Positions 31,067 to 41,584 of a DNA stretch of 64,000 bases are shown one piece after another. Positions within the stretch are counted from its first letter, which is position 1; each line of letters begins with the position of its first letter. The position numbers were made by a program, and so were the translations under genes. Origin of the DNA: Tretioscincus oriximinensis (taxonomy: Eukaryota > Chordata > Lepidosauria > Squamata > Gymnophthalmidae); NCBI GenBank assembly GCA_022410635.1, contig JAJVDF010000461.1:941503-1005502 (forward strand), read 5' to 3'. The notes below the pieces were generated by a model that had not been told where the DNA came from, ran no database searches, and saw only the letters and a list, made by a program, of their open reading frames with translations.

Positions 31067-31660
31067 TCCTGTCTTAAAGCTGGAAGTCCCTTACAACTCT
31101 ATTGCCTATTTCCAGTGAGTGCTTGGAATTCAAACTAGCAACCCTCTACTTTCCAAGTTGTTACCACTGAGCTACATTTGTTATGGAATTGTCCAAAATT
31201 GACATTATTCTGGAATAAAATAAGATGACTCTTAACAAGCATATTTTCTATTCTAATTCCACTCCACTCGGTAATTTATTTATTGCAAAAAAAATAATAA
31301 TAACTTTCAGTATAGACAAATGCCAACGACACCTGTTCCGTTATTTATTATATGCTTGCTCATCCTTGTTACTTAGCAATAGGAATTTGTTAATCATTTG
31401 AAAAGGTTAGAATAGCATAATATAGCATAGGATGTTATGTTTAATGACGACATCGTGATAGAAAACCCAGTTGTGAATGGACAAAAAGGCCTCAGCAAAT
31501 TATTGAAAGTCTGGAAGCTTCTATTAGATGCAGCCCTTAATTTACAGAGTTTAATCATCCCTGAAAAGCCCTTTTTCACGGGGTATACTTTATGATTTTG
31601 GAGAGAAGATATTTTATCAATAATGTAAGTTATTATGGTAAATCTGTTAGCTCATTTGTC
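31067..31660. other. CR1 remnant, then unassigned sequence
   Basis: 31067-31083 completes the split CR1. At 31176-31228 the words HLLWNCPKLTLFWNKI can be read on the plus strand, resembling the L1 HxxWxCxxxxxFW segment; this is too short for a firm call. Confidence 0.3.
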
Positions 31661-31666
31661 ATTAAG

Positions 31667-31875
31667 NAGGCTGACCAGATGACCCTTTTTGTTTGTGGGT
31701 GGGTGTGTTTGAAAACCTGGTTTTGGGGTGCCTCTCCGTTTTTTCTGAGGACATTTTTTCCAAAAAAAATTTTTTTGAAATTTGTTTTTTTTTTCCTCAG
31801 AAAAAAGGGAAGCACGCAAAAAACGGGTTTTCAAACCCCCTCCCCGCCCCCCCAAGGGGTCATCTGGTTGGCCTA
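31667..31875. mobile_element. palindromic element P4
   Basis: Left arm AGGCTGACCAGATGACCC, right arm GGGTCATCTGGTTGGCCTA; inner arms GAAAACCTGGTTTTGGGGTG and CAAAAAACGGGTTTTCAAAC. No clear target duplication. Confidence 0.75.
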
Positions 31876-32320
31876 AGGGACAGGAGGGTACAGAGGGAAT
31901 ATGAAATGTGATTCACAAAATTCATGTCTACCTCGAAATTTGCTATGATTCTCTTCTTTTTGTCTATTTCTATATTAATAAGGATATTAACACACACACA
32001 CACATACATACACACAATAAAGTGCGCATTCACTGTTATCTCTGGGCAACACAAATATTATGATGGAGGAACTTTCATTCTCTGGCTATAATGTCTCTTC
32101 TTCTTCTTCTGATGTTTGGAAAGGGAGAAAAGGAGGGGGTTTATATAGATATATAGACAATCCTTGTTTAATATGTTTTTTTACTAGTAGGACATTATTA
32201 TTTTTATTGATTGTGATATTTATATATGTACAGTCCATGATTTTATTTTACATTTAATATCTGTCTCAGTTTGTTCATTGTAAAAATTGTAATAAAGTTT
32301 GCACGATAAAAAAAAGTTCA
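31876..32320 (+). other. possible L1-type 3' UTR at the end of an unassigned stretch
   Basis: CTGTCTCAGTTTGTTCATTG then AAATTGTAATAAAGTTTGC and an A-run at 32230-32315 looks like an L1 3' end. An (AC)n run is at 31989-32010. No ORF2 coding sequence is visible upstream. Confidence 0.3.
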
Positions 32321-32629
32321 ATCAAAAAGTTCATCTTGGCGAATGTTTGCACAGAACTGAACATTTAGTACTTCCCATATTTAGAAATTTAATCAAACAA
32401 AACCAATTTCCTTCTTGTGAACACAAACTATTGGATTGTACAGTTCATCTTTGCTGTGCTTTTGTCCTTTAAAACAGCATTTATTTTTCTATGGGAAATT
32501 TATATTTTTAGTTTTCAAACAAATTCAGAATCAATCACAAACATGCTTTTCGTTAAATTAATACGAATAAACAGATTGATATGAATGAACAGATGCTTGG
32601 CTCAACATGAAACTGGACACATTATTTTT

Positions 32630-32903
32630 AACAGCCTCGATAGCTTCAAGACAGGATTAGACATGTTCATGGAAGCCAAGGGTATAAGGAGCAACTAGGA
32701 TGGATATCTTGATATTGCCTCTAAGATGGAGCAACAGGCAGGATTCATGAAATGCTTTTTGCAGGGTGCCAAGAATAGTTGAAGTTTTTGCCTTCTTCTA
32801 TTCCAGACTGCCAAGGTGCAATTAGTGGGCCACTGTGTGAGACAATGATGAACTAATTTAGCCCAGGCCCATTTCAGCAGGGCTCCTCTTATGTTCTTAT
32901 GTT
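32630..32903 (+). mobile_element. CR1 3' end
   Basis: CCTCGATAGCTTCAAGACAG, ATGTTCATGGAAGCCAAGGG, GATGGAGCAACAGGCAGG, ending CTTATGTTCTTATGTT. Confidence 0.9.
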
Positions 32904-33137
32904 ATTGTCATTGGTGTACGTTCGCTGCCACCGTGTTGGGAGTCCATATTGCATGCCATAAAAGAGGTCATATAGTACCTTTCTCTTATTTTTGACTTTA
33001 TCAAATTTATGGGCATACCGTTTCACTTCATCTCCAGATATAGTGATGCCATTACTGTGATACAAAAAGAAATATATATTGTCATAAGTAGTAAAAGACT
33101 TGTGGGAGAGTTCAACATTCTGAGGTGCAATGACCAA
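32904..33137 (-). other. unassigned 82-residue open frame with splice-like borders
   Basis: The minus frame reads HSNGITISGDEVKRYAHKFD, KVKNKRKVLYDLFYGM, QYGLPTRWQRT. A pyrimidine-rich run ending CACAG lies inside it (TTTCTTTTTGTATCACAG), and AGAAAG|GTACTA resembles a donor. It could be an exon, a degraded gene copy or a chance frame. The start codon shown by the frame need not be real. The frame runs into the CR1 tail at 32903. Confidence 0.2.
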
Positions 33138-33239
33138 TGATAGGACTCAGAACNTTAACAGCATCCAGAGACTGAGTTGGAAACTGGTTAAAAAATAAAA
33201 AACGGAAGTAATACATGGACTGGATATTCCAGGGTTCAG

Positions 33240-33420
33240 TACTGGGACCAATATTGGGAGGGAAAGGAAGGAAGAAAAGAACAAAGGAAGAAATGGATGA
33301 AAGGTGGAAGGTAAGGAAGGAAGAAAGATAAAGAAGGAAAAATATAGAAGGAAGAAAGATGGAAAGGAAAATGACAAAGAAGTGGCAATTGAAAGGGGGA
33401 TGAGAGGGAGCAAGGGAGCA
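33240..33420. repeat. (GGAA)n-type purine-rich low complexity
   Basis: Irregular GGAAGGAAGAAAG repeats. They explain the overlapping proline/serine/leucine-rich minus frames, which are not genes. Confidence 0.85.
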
Positions 33421-33937
33421 ATGGTTGCATTGCCATAACACAATGGGCTAATTCCACTAGTAAATATATATTTCATGCTGAAAATATATATATAGGCACA
33501 CAGACAATTAGTTTGCTGAGAAAATGTGGTTCATAAAAACATATTCATTCATTTCTATTCCAGTCAACATTCTTACGTCCCAGGGCAGGTTATGATAAAA
33601 TCAGTATAAAAACACCATAATACTATAGTTTTCCTAAAAGAAACGAAGGGGGAGAAACCCAAATCTTTTTAGCCAGATTTTGTGATTCACTTTGTTAACT
33701 GCCCCTAACTGATGTTGTGGAACATTACAGGCAAGATAACAGGAAGGCCAGCAAGTCAGGTGCTCATGGTTTAAGATTCCGTTACATTTTGGTGTAAGCA
33801 AAGGTTTGAATGTATAATGAAAGTAATGATGGTGACAAAGCTATCGTGTTCCTCTCTCACCATTGCACCCCTAAGAAACTGAACAACATGACTTTTCTAT
33901 GGGGGTTTGGCCAACAACATGACTTCATAATCTTGTC

Positions 33938-34190
33938 AGTCTGGTGTAGTGGTTAGAGCATCAGACTCTTATGTGGAAGTCTCCCAGTTCAGTTCTGCAC
34001 TCCTGCACAAAAAGCCAGCTGGGTGACCTTGGGCTAGTCAAAGCTTTCCAGAGCTCTCTCAGCCCCATCTTCTTCACAACATGTGTCTGTTGTGAAGAGG
34101 TTTAGGTAAGCTGCTTTGATTCCCGTTGGGTTGAGAAAAGTGGGGTATAAAAACCAACTCTTCTTCCCCCTCCTCCTCTTCTTGTTCCTG
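33938..34190 (+). mobile_element. SINE type 2, complete uninterrupted copy
   Basis: Head GTCTGGTGTAGTGGTTAGAG (A box), CTCCCAGTTCAGTTCTGCAC (B box region), then GCCAGCTGGGTGACCTTGGG, TCTCTCAGCCCCATC, GTGTCTGTTGTGAAGAGG, GCTGCTTTGATTCCC, GGGGTATAAAAACCAACTC, and a TCTTC tail. Serves as reference for the interrupted copies at 10062, 22518 and 63405. Confidence 0.9.
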
Positions 34191-34290
34191 CTCTTTCTCC
34201 TGCTGCTGCTCTTCTTCCACTTCCCCTTCTTCCTGCTCTTCTTCCTCCTCTTTCTGCTGCTTCCATTTCTCCTCCTCCTCCTTCCATAGC
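34160..34290. repeat. (TCTTCC)n low-complexity tail
   Basis: CT-rich run continuing from the SINE tail. It produces Arg/Lys-rich minus frames of no biological meaning. Confidence 0.85.
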
Positions 34291-36084
34291 GTAACAGATG
34301 CAACTTGTTAAAAGTTCCTGAGTGCTGTAGGTTTTCTAAGAACTTTCTCACTTCATGCTCCTGAACATCCACAGCTGGGACCTCAAATTTCATTATATAG
34401 AAAATTCAGTTCTCAAGTCTGATCATGTTTTCTTCCTGTGAAGACAGCTTAACGTTTCATCCTAGAGTCTAGACTCTCAACAGGTGTTGCAAAATCAGCC
34501 TCCAAAAAGCCTCAAAATATTCCTCCCAGGGGGGGCGTCCCTTAGGTGGCAATGTGAAAGGAAAATCAAATTTGCTCCTACGTGACAATACCTGGAGATT
34601 TATCCTCGATTATAATGTGGGAAATAGCTTCTTCAAGTCTCCCTCGGTAATGCATGTAGAACATTGTCAGCAGTGATCTGAAGCACTGCATTTATAATAC
34701 GAGGTCAAATCCATTTGTAATTGGTACGCTCTGAACTTGATCTCAGCTGGGGAACAAGCAGCAGCAGAGAACAGCCAGAAATGACTAAGATTTAACTCTC
34801 CCTTAAGATTTCCTCAGCAAAATGTGGGTTCAAAATGGACAGGCTCTGGCATGGTTGGTGTTAGCCCAGAATAGCATGTGGATAGTAGGTCTCAAGGTGC
34901 GGCATTCTAGGTGTGTGATGACATATGAGAACTTTGTTCTAGAGCTTCTATTGGTGTGGCCCTTTGCAGCATGTGAAACCTGACTGTCCCTGTAAAGCAA
35001 ATACCCCAAAAGCACTAAGATAGGATTGCTTATTATTCTGAGAGCAGTGGATTTAGCCCGTTGTGTTATGGTAATGCAACAGACTCCAGCCCTTCCTCCC
35101 TTTTCCTCCCATCCATGCCTCCACCCATTAATTCCCTCCCTTGCCCCTGCCTGGAATGGTGATAATCTAATACAGCCATCCCTTGAATAACATCAAATGC
35201 TGGATCCTATTAAAAAAATACATGTTGTGCAAGGTCTTTATAACTGTGAGGAAAATTCAATCCAAACATGTCTGAAGAACTTGGGTTTGGTTTTTAGTGA
35301 CCAGTGGCCAAGGCTTCGTCTTTGAAGGACCAAAGGGAGATCAGATTTTTTGAAACCTGAAATGTGCAGCAAACCTGCCACTGATCCAATATGTCTGTGA
35401 TGGCACACCTGGGTTGAGAGGCTCTGGTGTCCGGTCTATGCCCAGGGGCTATCTGTTAACCCTTTGAGACTAGAATCTTCAAACAAANCTCCAGGCAAGA
35501 TATAAAGCAAAATAAACAGTTTTACTTAAAGGAAATAAATGAAGGGTTACTCCACCCCAGGGGGTTATAGAAATAAAATAAAAGAGTACTTTACAAAATA
35601 TGTTCTCTTGATTTCTGGGATGAGTAGGTCTGAAGAATTCTGGACTCCTTTCTGAAGGAGCTAAAGGCTGGTCAGTAGCTCCAAAATGTCTCTTGGACTA
35701 GTTGGTTACTTAGTTAGTTGAACTAGTTGGTTGAACTAGTTGATTGTTAGTTGTTGTTGCTATAGTTGTTTAGTTACTTGATGCTAAGGTTGCCTGATTG
35801 AGCTGCAAAGGCCTTGAACACTAGACAAAATGCAAAGCCTTGCCTCTAGGTCTCATATATGAAAGAGAAACTAACTCAACAGAGGGAGTCTTTTATAAAG
35901 AAGGTTGGGGCAAACCATCTGTAGCTAACGCCAAAGGGGGATTCTGAACTCCTCCCCAAAGCTAATACAGAAAATAGACTACACTAAAGAACTAGGACAA
36001 ACCAAGACTTCACAATGTCATATCAAAAGAATTTGACTACATGATTTATATTAAAAGAAGCCCATGGAAACTGTATGTAGCATT
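34291..36084. other. about 1.8 kb, mostly unassigned
   Basis: 35693-35770 is built of irregular ACTAGTTGGTT / AGTTGAACTAGTTG units. 35400-36030 has an overall look of a retroelement UTR, but no coding domain, primer-binding site or repeat pair was found. Confidence 0.3.
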
Positions 36085-36480
36085 TCCAGTAAAGATTCTA
36101 ATGTGGACTTACAAGGACCTAAATGGCTTCAGTCCCAAACATTTTGAAGGGACACCTCCTCCCATACATAGATGTCCACACAATAAGATCTTCTGATGAG
36201 GCTCTCCTGACAGTCCTACCTCCTTCATGTATCAAAGGGATGTGGACACATGGCAAGGCATTCTCTGTGGTAGCCCCCAAGAGGTGGAATTCTCTCCCGT
36301 CTGAGGTGCGTCAGGCACTTATGCTGTCCACATTCAGACATCTGGTGAAGACACGCCTCTTCACCCTTGCCTTTGGCTGAGCCAAAAATTCTCCCCACTT
36401 TGAAGGCATTGTTCTATTCTTAATTGTTCTATTTTAATCATTCTATTCTAATTTATTTTAATTTAACCATATTTCAGCAC
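36085..36480 (+). pseudogene. L2-type LINE C-terminus
   Basis: An 86-residue frame reads LKGHLLPYIDVHTIRSSDEA, LLTVLPPS, AFSVVAPKRWNSLPSEVRQA, FRHLVKTRLFTLAF. This is the L2 end (RSLRSS...LLTVP...AFSVAAPRLWNSLP...RQAxTLxxFR). Here the L2 LWNSLP|EVRQ junction is uninterrupted, unlike at 41885 and 48309. Confidence 0.85.
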
Positions 36481-36960
36481 CTCACAGAGCCCTCAACCAG
36501 CTACCAATCTGGGTCAGTGCCCAATTTAAAATTCTAGTATTAGCATTTATTTATTTATTTACATACATTTCGATACATCCCTATACCTGAAGGTATCAGG
36601 GCAGTTAACAATAAAAACCCAGTAAGCATATTAAAAGTAGGAAAGAGAGAACAGTTTTCTCAGCCAAAGAATACTGAATACTCCATCCTATGTAGCAGCT
36701 AGCTTAGCCTGGCTCATACCAGCAAACAACCTGCAGCCAAGGCAATTCCAGCTATGCCTGCTACATGCTGGGCAGGATTTTTATTTATTTATTTATTTGT
36801 GCTTCTACACTGCCCTATACCCGAAGATCGTACCCCCAGCTCTGTAACACTCTACCACTGGACCTTATACTAACAGACATCTGCTCCAGTTTTGTATAGG
36901 CCTAAAACATTTCTTTTTAATTCGAAAGAGTAAATTATACTATATTTTTAACCCTGTTTT
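36481..36960. mobile_element. mosaic of L2-type fragments and tails
   Basis: Plus-strand LPIWVSAQFKILVL (36500-36540) is followed by a minus-strand tail (36541-36660, TTTATTTATTTACATACATT...ATACCTGAAGGTATCAGG), then a second minus-strand tail at 36780-36832, then plus-strand-like sequence. Probably a tail inserted within an L2 copy, but boundaries are unclear. Confidence 0.5.
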
Positions 36961-36997
36961 ATATGCCTTGGAGATATATACCATGGCCATTGTAAAG

Positions 36998-37174
36998 ATA
37001 AGATAAGATAAATTCTTTATTGGCCAAGTGTGATTGGGCACACAAGGAATTTGTCTTGGTGTACATGCTCTCAGTGTACATAAAGAAATTTATACATTTG
37101 TCAAGAATCATGAGGTACAACTCTTAATGATCGTCATAGGAGTCAAATAAGCAATGGGGAACAATCAATATTAA
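36998..37174 (-). mobile_element. L2/L3-like LINE, 3' UTR with (TTATC)n tail
   Basis: The minus-strand element ends in TTATCTTATCTTATC (36998-37012 on plus: AAGATAAGATAAGATAA). AGAGCATGTACACCAAGACA and CCAATCACACTTGGCC precede it. The UTR is split at 37175-37389 by H copy C. Confidence 0.85.
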
Positions 37175-37389
37175 GTCCAGCAAAGGNGCTAGCAGCACTT
37201 TGAGACTAACTTGAGAAAAGTGGTTGGCATAAGCTTTCGTAGACAGGTCTACTTCTTCAGATGCANCTGAAGAAGTAGACCTGTCTACGAAAGCTTATGC
37301 CAACCACTTTTCTCAAGTTAGTCTCAAAGTGCTGCTAGCCCCTTTGCTGGACTTTCTGCTAGACTAACACGGCTATTTCTCTGAAATTG
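37175..37389. mobile_element. hairpin element H, copy C (longest)
   Basis: A nearly complete hairpin: AGTCTCAAAGTGCTGCTAG and TTTCGTAGACAGGTCTACTT occur in both orientations around a loop near 37262-37268. The right end is the constant end, CTAACACGGCTATTTCTCTG AAATTG; the left end stops at GTCCAGCAAAGG, lacking ~35 bp. Flanked by ACAATCAATATTAA at 37161-37174 and 37390-37403, an exact 14-bp duplication. Inserted in the 3' UTR of the minus-strand LINE. Confidence 0.9.
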
Positions 37390-38805
37390 ACAATCAATAT
37401 TAATAAAAACTTAAAATATAAGCAACAGTTATGGTCATACAGTCATAAGTGGGAGGAGACGGGTGATAGGAATGATGAGTAATAATGGCAATGCAGACTT
37501 AACAAATAGTTCAACAGTGTTGAGGGAATTATTCATTTAGCAGAGTGATGGCGTTCGGGAAAAAACTATTCTTATGTCTAGTTGTCTTGGTGTACAGTAC
37601 TCTGTAGCGTCGTTTTGAGGGCAGGAGTTGAAACGGTTTATGTCCAGGATGCGAGGGGTCAGTAAGTATTTTCCCAGCCCTCTTTTTGACCCGTGCCTTA
37701 TATAGGTCCTCAATAGGAGGCAGGTTAGCAGCAATTATTTTTTCTGCAGTTCTTATTATCCTCTGAAGTCTGTGTTGGTCTTGTTGGGTTACAGAACCAA
37801 ACCAGACAGTTATAGAGGTGCAGATGACAGACTCGATGATTCCTCTGTAGAACTGTAGCAGCAGCTCCTTAGGCAGTTCAAGCTTCTTAAGTTGGCGCAG
37901 AAAGAACATTCTTTGTTGTGCTTTTTTGATAACATTTTTGATGTTAGATGACCATTTTAGGTCTTGAGATATGATAGAGTCTAGGAATTTGTAGGTCTCT
38001 ACTGTTGATACTGTGTTATCTAATATTGTAAGAGAAGGTAGGATGAGAGGATTTCTCCTAAAGTCAACCACCATTTCTATGGTTTTAAGTGTGTTCAGTT
38101 CTAGATTGTTCTGGTGGCACCAGGAGGTTAGTTGTTCAACCTCTCATCTATATGCAGTTTCATTGTTGTCTTGAATGAGGCCAATCACTGTTGTATCATC
38201 TGCAAACTTCAATAGTTTAACAGATGGATCATTTGAGATGCAGTCATTGGTATACAGAGAGAAGAGAAGTGGTGAGAGTACACAGCCTTGGGGAGCCCCT
38301 GTGCTAATTGTACAGGTATTTGATGTGATTTTTACCTAGCTTCACCTGCCGCTTCCTATCTGTTAGGAAGCATGTGATCCACTTACAAGTAGCTGATTTA
38401 GTTTAGTTAGAAGAATGTCTGGTATGATGGTGTTGAATGCTGAACTAAAGTCTACAAAGAGGACCCTTGCATAGGTCTTTGGAGATTCAAGATGCTGTAA
38501 GATGAAGTGCAGAGCCATATTAATAGCATCATCCGTTGATCTATTTGCTCGATATGCAAATTGTAGAGGGTCTAACAATGGATCCATGATGGTTTTGAAA
38601 TGGGCCATCACTAGCCTTTCAAAGGTTTTCATAACTACAGATGTTAGAGCAACTGGTCTGTAGTTATTCAGTTCCTTGATGGAGGGCTTCTTCGGCACTG
38701 GGATGATAGTAGAGGATGTTTTAGCACTTATTAGAAGCACAATGCTGATAGACGTATTGTTTGCTACTATTGTACCAGCCTTTGGTTGAAGAGGTGTTAC
38801 AAATA
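37390..38805 (-). pseudogene. L2/L3-like LINE reverse transcriptase
   Basis: From high to low coordinates: KKPSIKELNNYRPVALTSVV, VMAHFKTIMDPLLDPLQFAY, RANRSTDDAINMALHF, RVLFVDFSSAFNTI, a frameshift near 38340, GAPQGCVLSPLLFSLYTND, LKFADDTTVIGLIQ, one stop near 38148, MVVDFRRNP, then a 181-residue frame with YKFLDSIISQDLKW, KKAQQRMFFLRQLKK, ESVICTSITVWFG, RRYRVLYTKTTRHKNSFFP. The catalytic FADD is intact. 5' truncated at a GATGAT microsatellite. Only about two lesions. Confidence 0.9.
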
Positions 38806-38895
38806 TTCTTATGATGATAATGACGACAATGACGATGATGTTGATGATGATGACAACGATGATGATGATGACAACGATGATGACAATGATGATTA
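38806..38895. repeat. (GATGAT/GACAAC)n microsatellite
   Basis: Irregular ATGATGATGACAACGATG run at the 5' truncation point of the LINE. Confidence 0.85.
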
Positions 38896-38975
38896 ATCTG
38901 TTCAAGTTTTTTTTATTGTCATTCCCCCCTGAGACATTTGGGAATAAGGAGGAGTATAAATGTAAATTAATAAAT
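38896..38975 (+). mobile_element. L2/SINE-type 3' tail
   Basis: CCCCTGAGACATTTGGGAAT, GAGTATAAATGTAAATTAAT, AATAAATAAA. Confidence 0.6.
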
Positions 38976-39926
38976 AAATTTCTGGGTACTTCCAATTGCA
39001 TTTCCTGCTATAGGTTCTTTAAATCGAAGCATCCATATTTATGAAAGAAAAAGTGAGGGTCAATTAATCCATTAGCATTGCTATTTTTACTCCACCCCTG
39101 AAAAATGCTTCAATTTGTAATTAACTGTGTTTGCAATTTTTTGCAAAGAAAAGAAAAAAGAGCAAGGCTCCTCATTCTTCCCAAATGTCATTTGAAATGC
39201 ACCTGATTGTTTGCAAATGCTATCACGAGCCTCATTTTAATGAAATGAGTCATCAAAGTTAAGTGCTGAGCAGATGAAACTGTTTGGTAGTTAGAGATTA
39301 ATTCTAGGTTTGCTTGTTCTCTAATTAGAAGTGTTTTCTTGTCTGGGATTGATTGTACAGAGTTAAAATTCTCACATTTTGCCTTTCTTTTGTGTTATCC
39401 AATAAATTGTTGTGGTTGTTGTTCAAAAGGTTGGTTGTGTCGGTTTCTTCCTGACCTTGTTGTCCACAGCATGCAAGGAATGTATTCCACTGTCCCTCAA
39501 AGTCTAGATGACCTGATGTTTGTGTTGAGATACATATTCTGACCCAATTTACGCAGAATAAATACACAGCTTTCAGTGCTCTGAAGGATAGGCTGGCTGT
39601 AAAAGATGGTAGCTTCTTCCAAGATAAAGAAGCATAGTCCACATGTTTTGTTGCATCAGGAAGGCTTTTGGCTTTATTTACAAAGTCCATAAAATCAAAA
39701 TAGCCATGAATAGATTGGCCACTTCAGAATATAGGTTAAGTGACCATCTCTTGAATACACTTTGCACTCCAAGCATCTTCATTACAGGAAGACAGAATAG
39801 GCATGTGAGTAAATGAGGATGCACATAGAATAAGTGATTATAATATCAACATTCCTGTACCCCCATAGGAAATGTGCTGCTTGGTATTTTAAGCTCAGTC
39901 CTTGCCCTCAGCTTAAAATACTTAGC
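38976..39926. other. unassigned
   Basis: No repeat or gene recognised. A 121-residue minus frame (39325-39690) has no recognisable domain. Confidence 0.3.
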
Positions 39927-40348
39927 TAAGGGTGCATCCACACCTTGTTTCCTTAATGCTTTCCTTACACTAGTATGGCGTGATGGTCACATGGTTTGGT
40001 GGAATTCATGGCTAGCTAGCATCAGGAATGCATAAGGAAAAAGCATATTGCACTAGATAAAACAACTTAGGAAAGAAACCTTTCATTGTGGTTTCCACCA
40101 TGTTAGCTGGCACTCCTGTCATAAACATCACCAAACATGGATACCTAAGGATTTTGCCCTGGTGAGATACCCAGATGTTCAGTGCCAGATGCAGTGACAC
40201 GTTCATCGTGCTACTGCCCCAGTCATGTGGGCAGCAAAGTGCTCGTAGTGATCATTTGTGAATGAAGATTATTGCGAAGGAAGTTATGCATGTCTGATGC
40301 AGGCTCATTGGTGACTGATGAGGCCGATGTGGGATATTATTCCACTTA

Positions 40349-40619
40349 CAGTGATACCTCGGTTCTCGAACGCCTTGGCTTTCGACCAAATCGGTATTCG
40401 ACCAGGAGATTCCAGAAACTTTTGTCTTGGAATCCGAACAAATATTTGGAACTCGAACTTCCGAGATGAGCCGAATGATGTTCATTCGGCCCAGCGCGCC
40501 TTGCTTGCGTCATCATTGCGTCGCGCCTTGCTTGCGTCATCATTGCTTCGGTTCTCGAACAATTTGGTTCTCGACCGTCCTCCTGGAACGAATTATGTTC
40601 GAGAACCGAGGTATCACTG
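40349..40619. mobile_element. Tigger/pogo-type MITE of the Tc1/mariner superfamily
   Basis: Ends CAGTGATACCTCGGTTCTCG and CGAGAACCGAGGTATCACTG are perfect inverted repeats, flanked by TA (40347-40348 and 40620-40621). CAG...CTG ends with TA duplication are the Tc1/mariner signature. 271 bp, non-coding. Confidence 0.9.
40495..40548. repeat. 27-bp tandem duplication inside the MITE
   Basis: Two copies of CGCGCCTTGCTTGCGTCATC plus ATTGCNT, differing at one base. Confidence 0.95.
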
Positions 40620-40675
40620 TATTACATGAATATCGCTTGTAGCACAATCCAAGTGCGTGTCTGGACACACCCTAA

Positions 40676-41246
40676 GAGGAAGAAAGGGGACATTTCTCTC
40701 TTTCAATGTCTTTGCCTATTATCCCACTTCTACTCCACTATCTCCTGCTCAGTGTCTCCTTCCACTCCAACTTCTCTTCCCAGGAAACATAAGTCCATAT
40801 CAAATCCCTGCCTTGTCTTACATTACCTAAAATGTTCCTGCCTTCCCAACTGCACGATGCATCCACAACCAGAAGTGACAGTGTGAGATAATTTTGATGT
40901 AGGATGTAAATAAAGCAGGAGCGAGATGTAATTTCAGTGCTTTTATGGAAAAATAAAGGACTCCCTCAACTGGATTAGAATTTAATTCTAATTGATTTTG
41001 TTCTACATATGATATTACTTTTGGAAAACGCTGTAGTTAATGCCCCGTGACAAATTTGCTTGGGGATTGCGGATTGGCATTTAATCTGAGATGGGGAAGG
41101 AGGAAAAGACAGAGGAACTGGAGCAAGCGTAATTGGCAAAGAAGAAGCTGGCAGGCAAAAATATGGGCTTCTGAATATACAGGATAGTCCTCAAATGATC
41201 GCAAAGCATTAACTGAAAGGAGACAATACTGAATAAAAACGAAGTT
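40676..41246. other. unassigned
   Basis: No feature recognised. Confidence 0.3.
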
Positions 41247-41574
41247 GGCTGTGTGCACACGATGGTTTTCCACCTCATTCGTAGCACAATCTGGAAGTCT
41301 CGAGCACAAGTGCTAAGCGTTTTTCAGTCATCAATCCGTAGTAAATGCCATTTTTCCTGAATTAAACTATTGCTCAGATATTCAGGCATTTGGAGAACCC
41401 CTGTACTCTGACGACCGTATGCGTGTGCACAAATTAGACATGAGATGATGAACAATCAGGAACGCAGACGTTGTTTCTATTGGCTATTGTGAGTAAAAGA
41501 AATTTCACAGACACGCAATTGCCATATTCCAGATCATAGCATTGTAGTGGTTTCTAAGTCATTGTGTGCACCTA
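41247..41574 (+). mobile_element. PIF/Harbinger-like MITE, copy M5
   Basis: Left end GGCTGTGTGCACACGATGG; right end read inward GGTTAGGTGCACACAATGAC, followed by TTA at 41578-41580. Internal landmarks shared with M3: GTGCTAAGCGTTTTTCAG, TAAATGCCATTTTTCC, GCAATTGCCATATTCC. The left duplication is not clear. Confidence 0.65.
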
Positions 41575-41584
41575 ACCTTAGTGG

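Larger units (their letters stand above)
39930..40672. mobile_element. TAA-flanked inverted-repeat element (Harbinger-like), contains a Tigger-like MITE
   Basis: Left end GGGTGCATCCACACCTTG, right end read inward GGGTGTGTCCAGACACGCAC. TAA at 39927-39929 and 40673-40675. Without the 271-bp MITE and its TA the element is about 470 bp. No transposase is visible. The TSD length and GGG ends agree with PIF/Harbinger, but this is a different family from M1-M5. Confidence 0.6.

Noticed and set aside
33112..33476. Three overlapping minus frames rich in Pro, Ser, Leu and Phe
   Set aside because: Produced by the GGAA-type purine-rich tract.
34034..34393. Arg/Lys-rich minus frame resembling a nuclear protein
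   Set aside because: Spans the SINE type-2 tail and its TCTTCC run; charge bias is compositional.
35400..36030. LTR of an endogenous retroelement
   Set aside because: No paired LTR, primer-binding site, polypurine tract or gag/pol frame found nearby.
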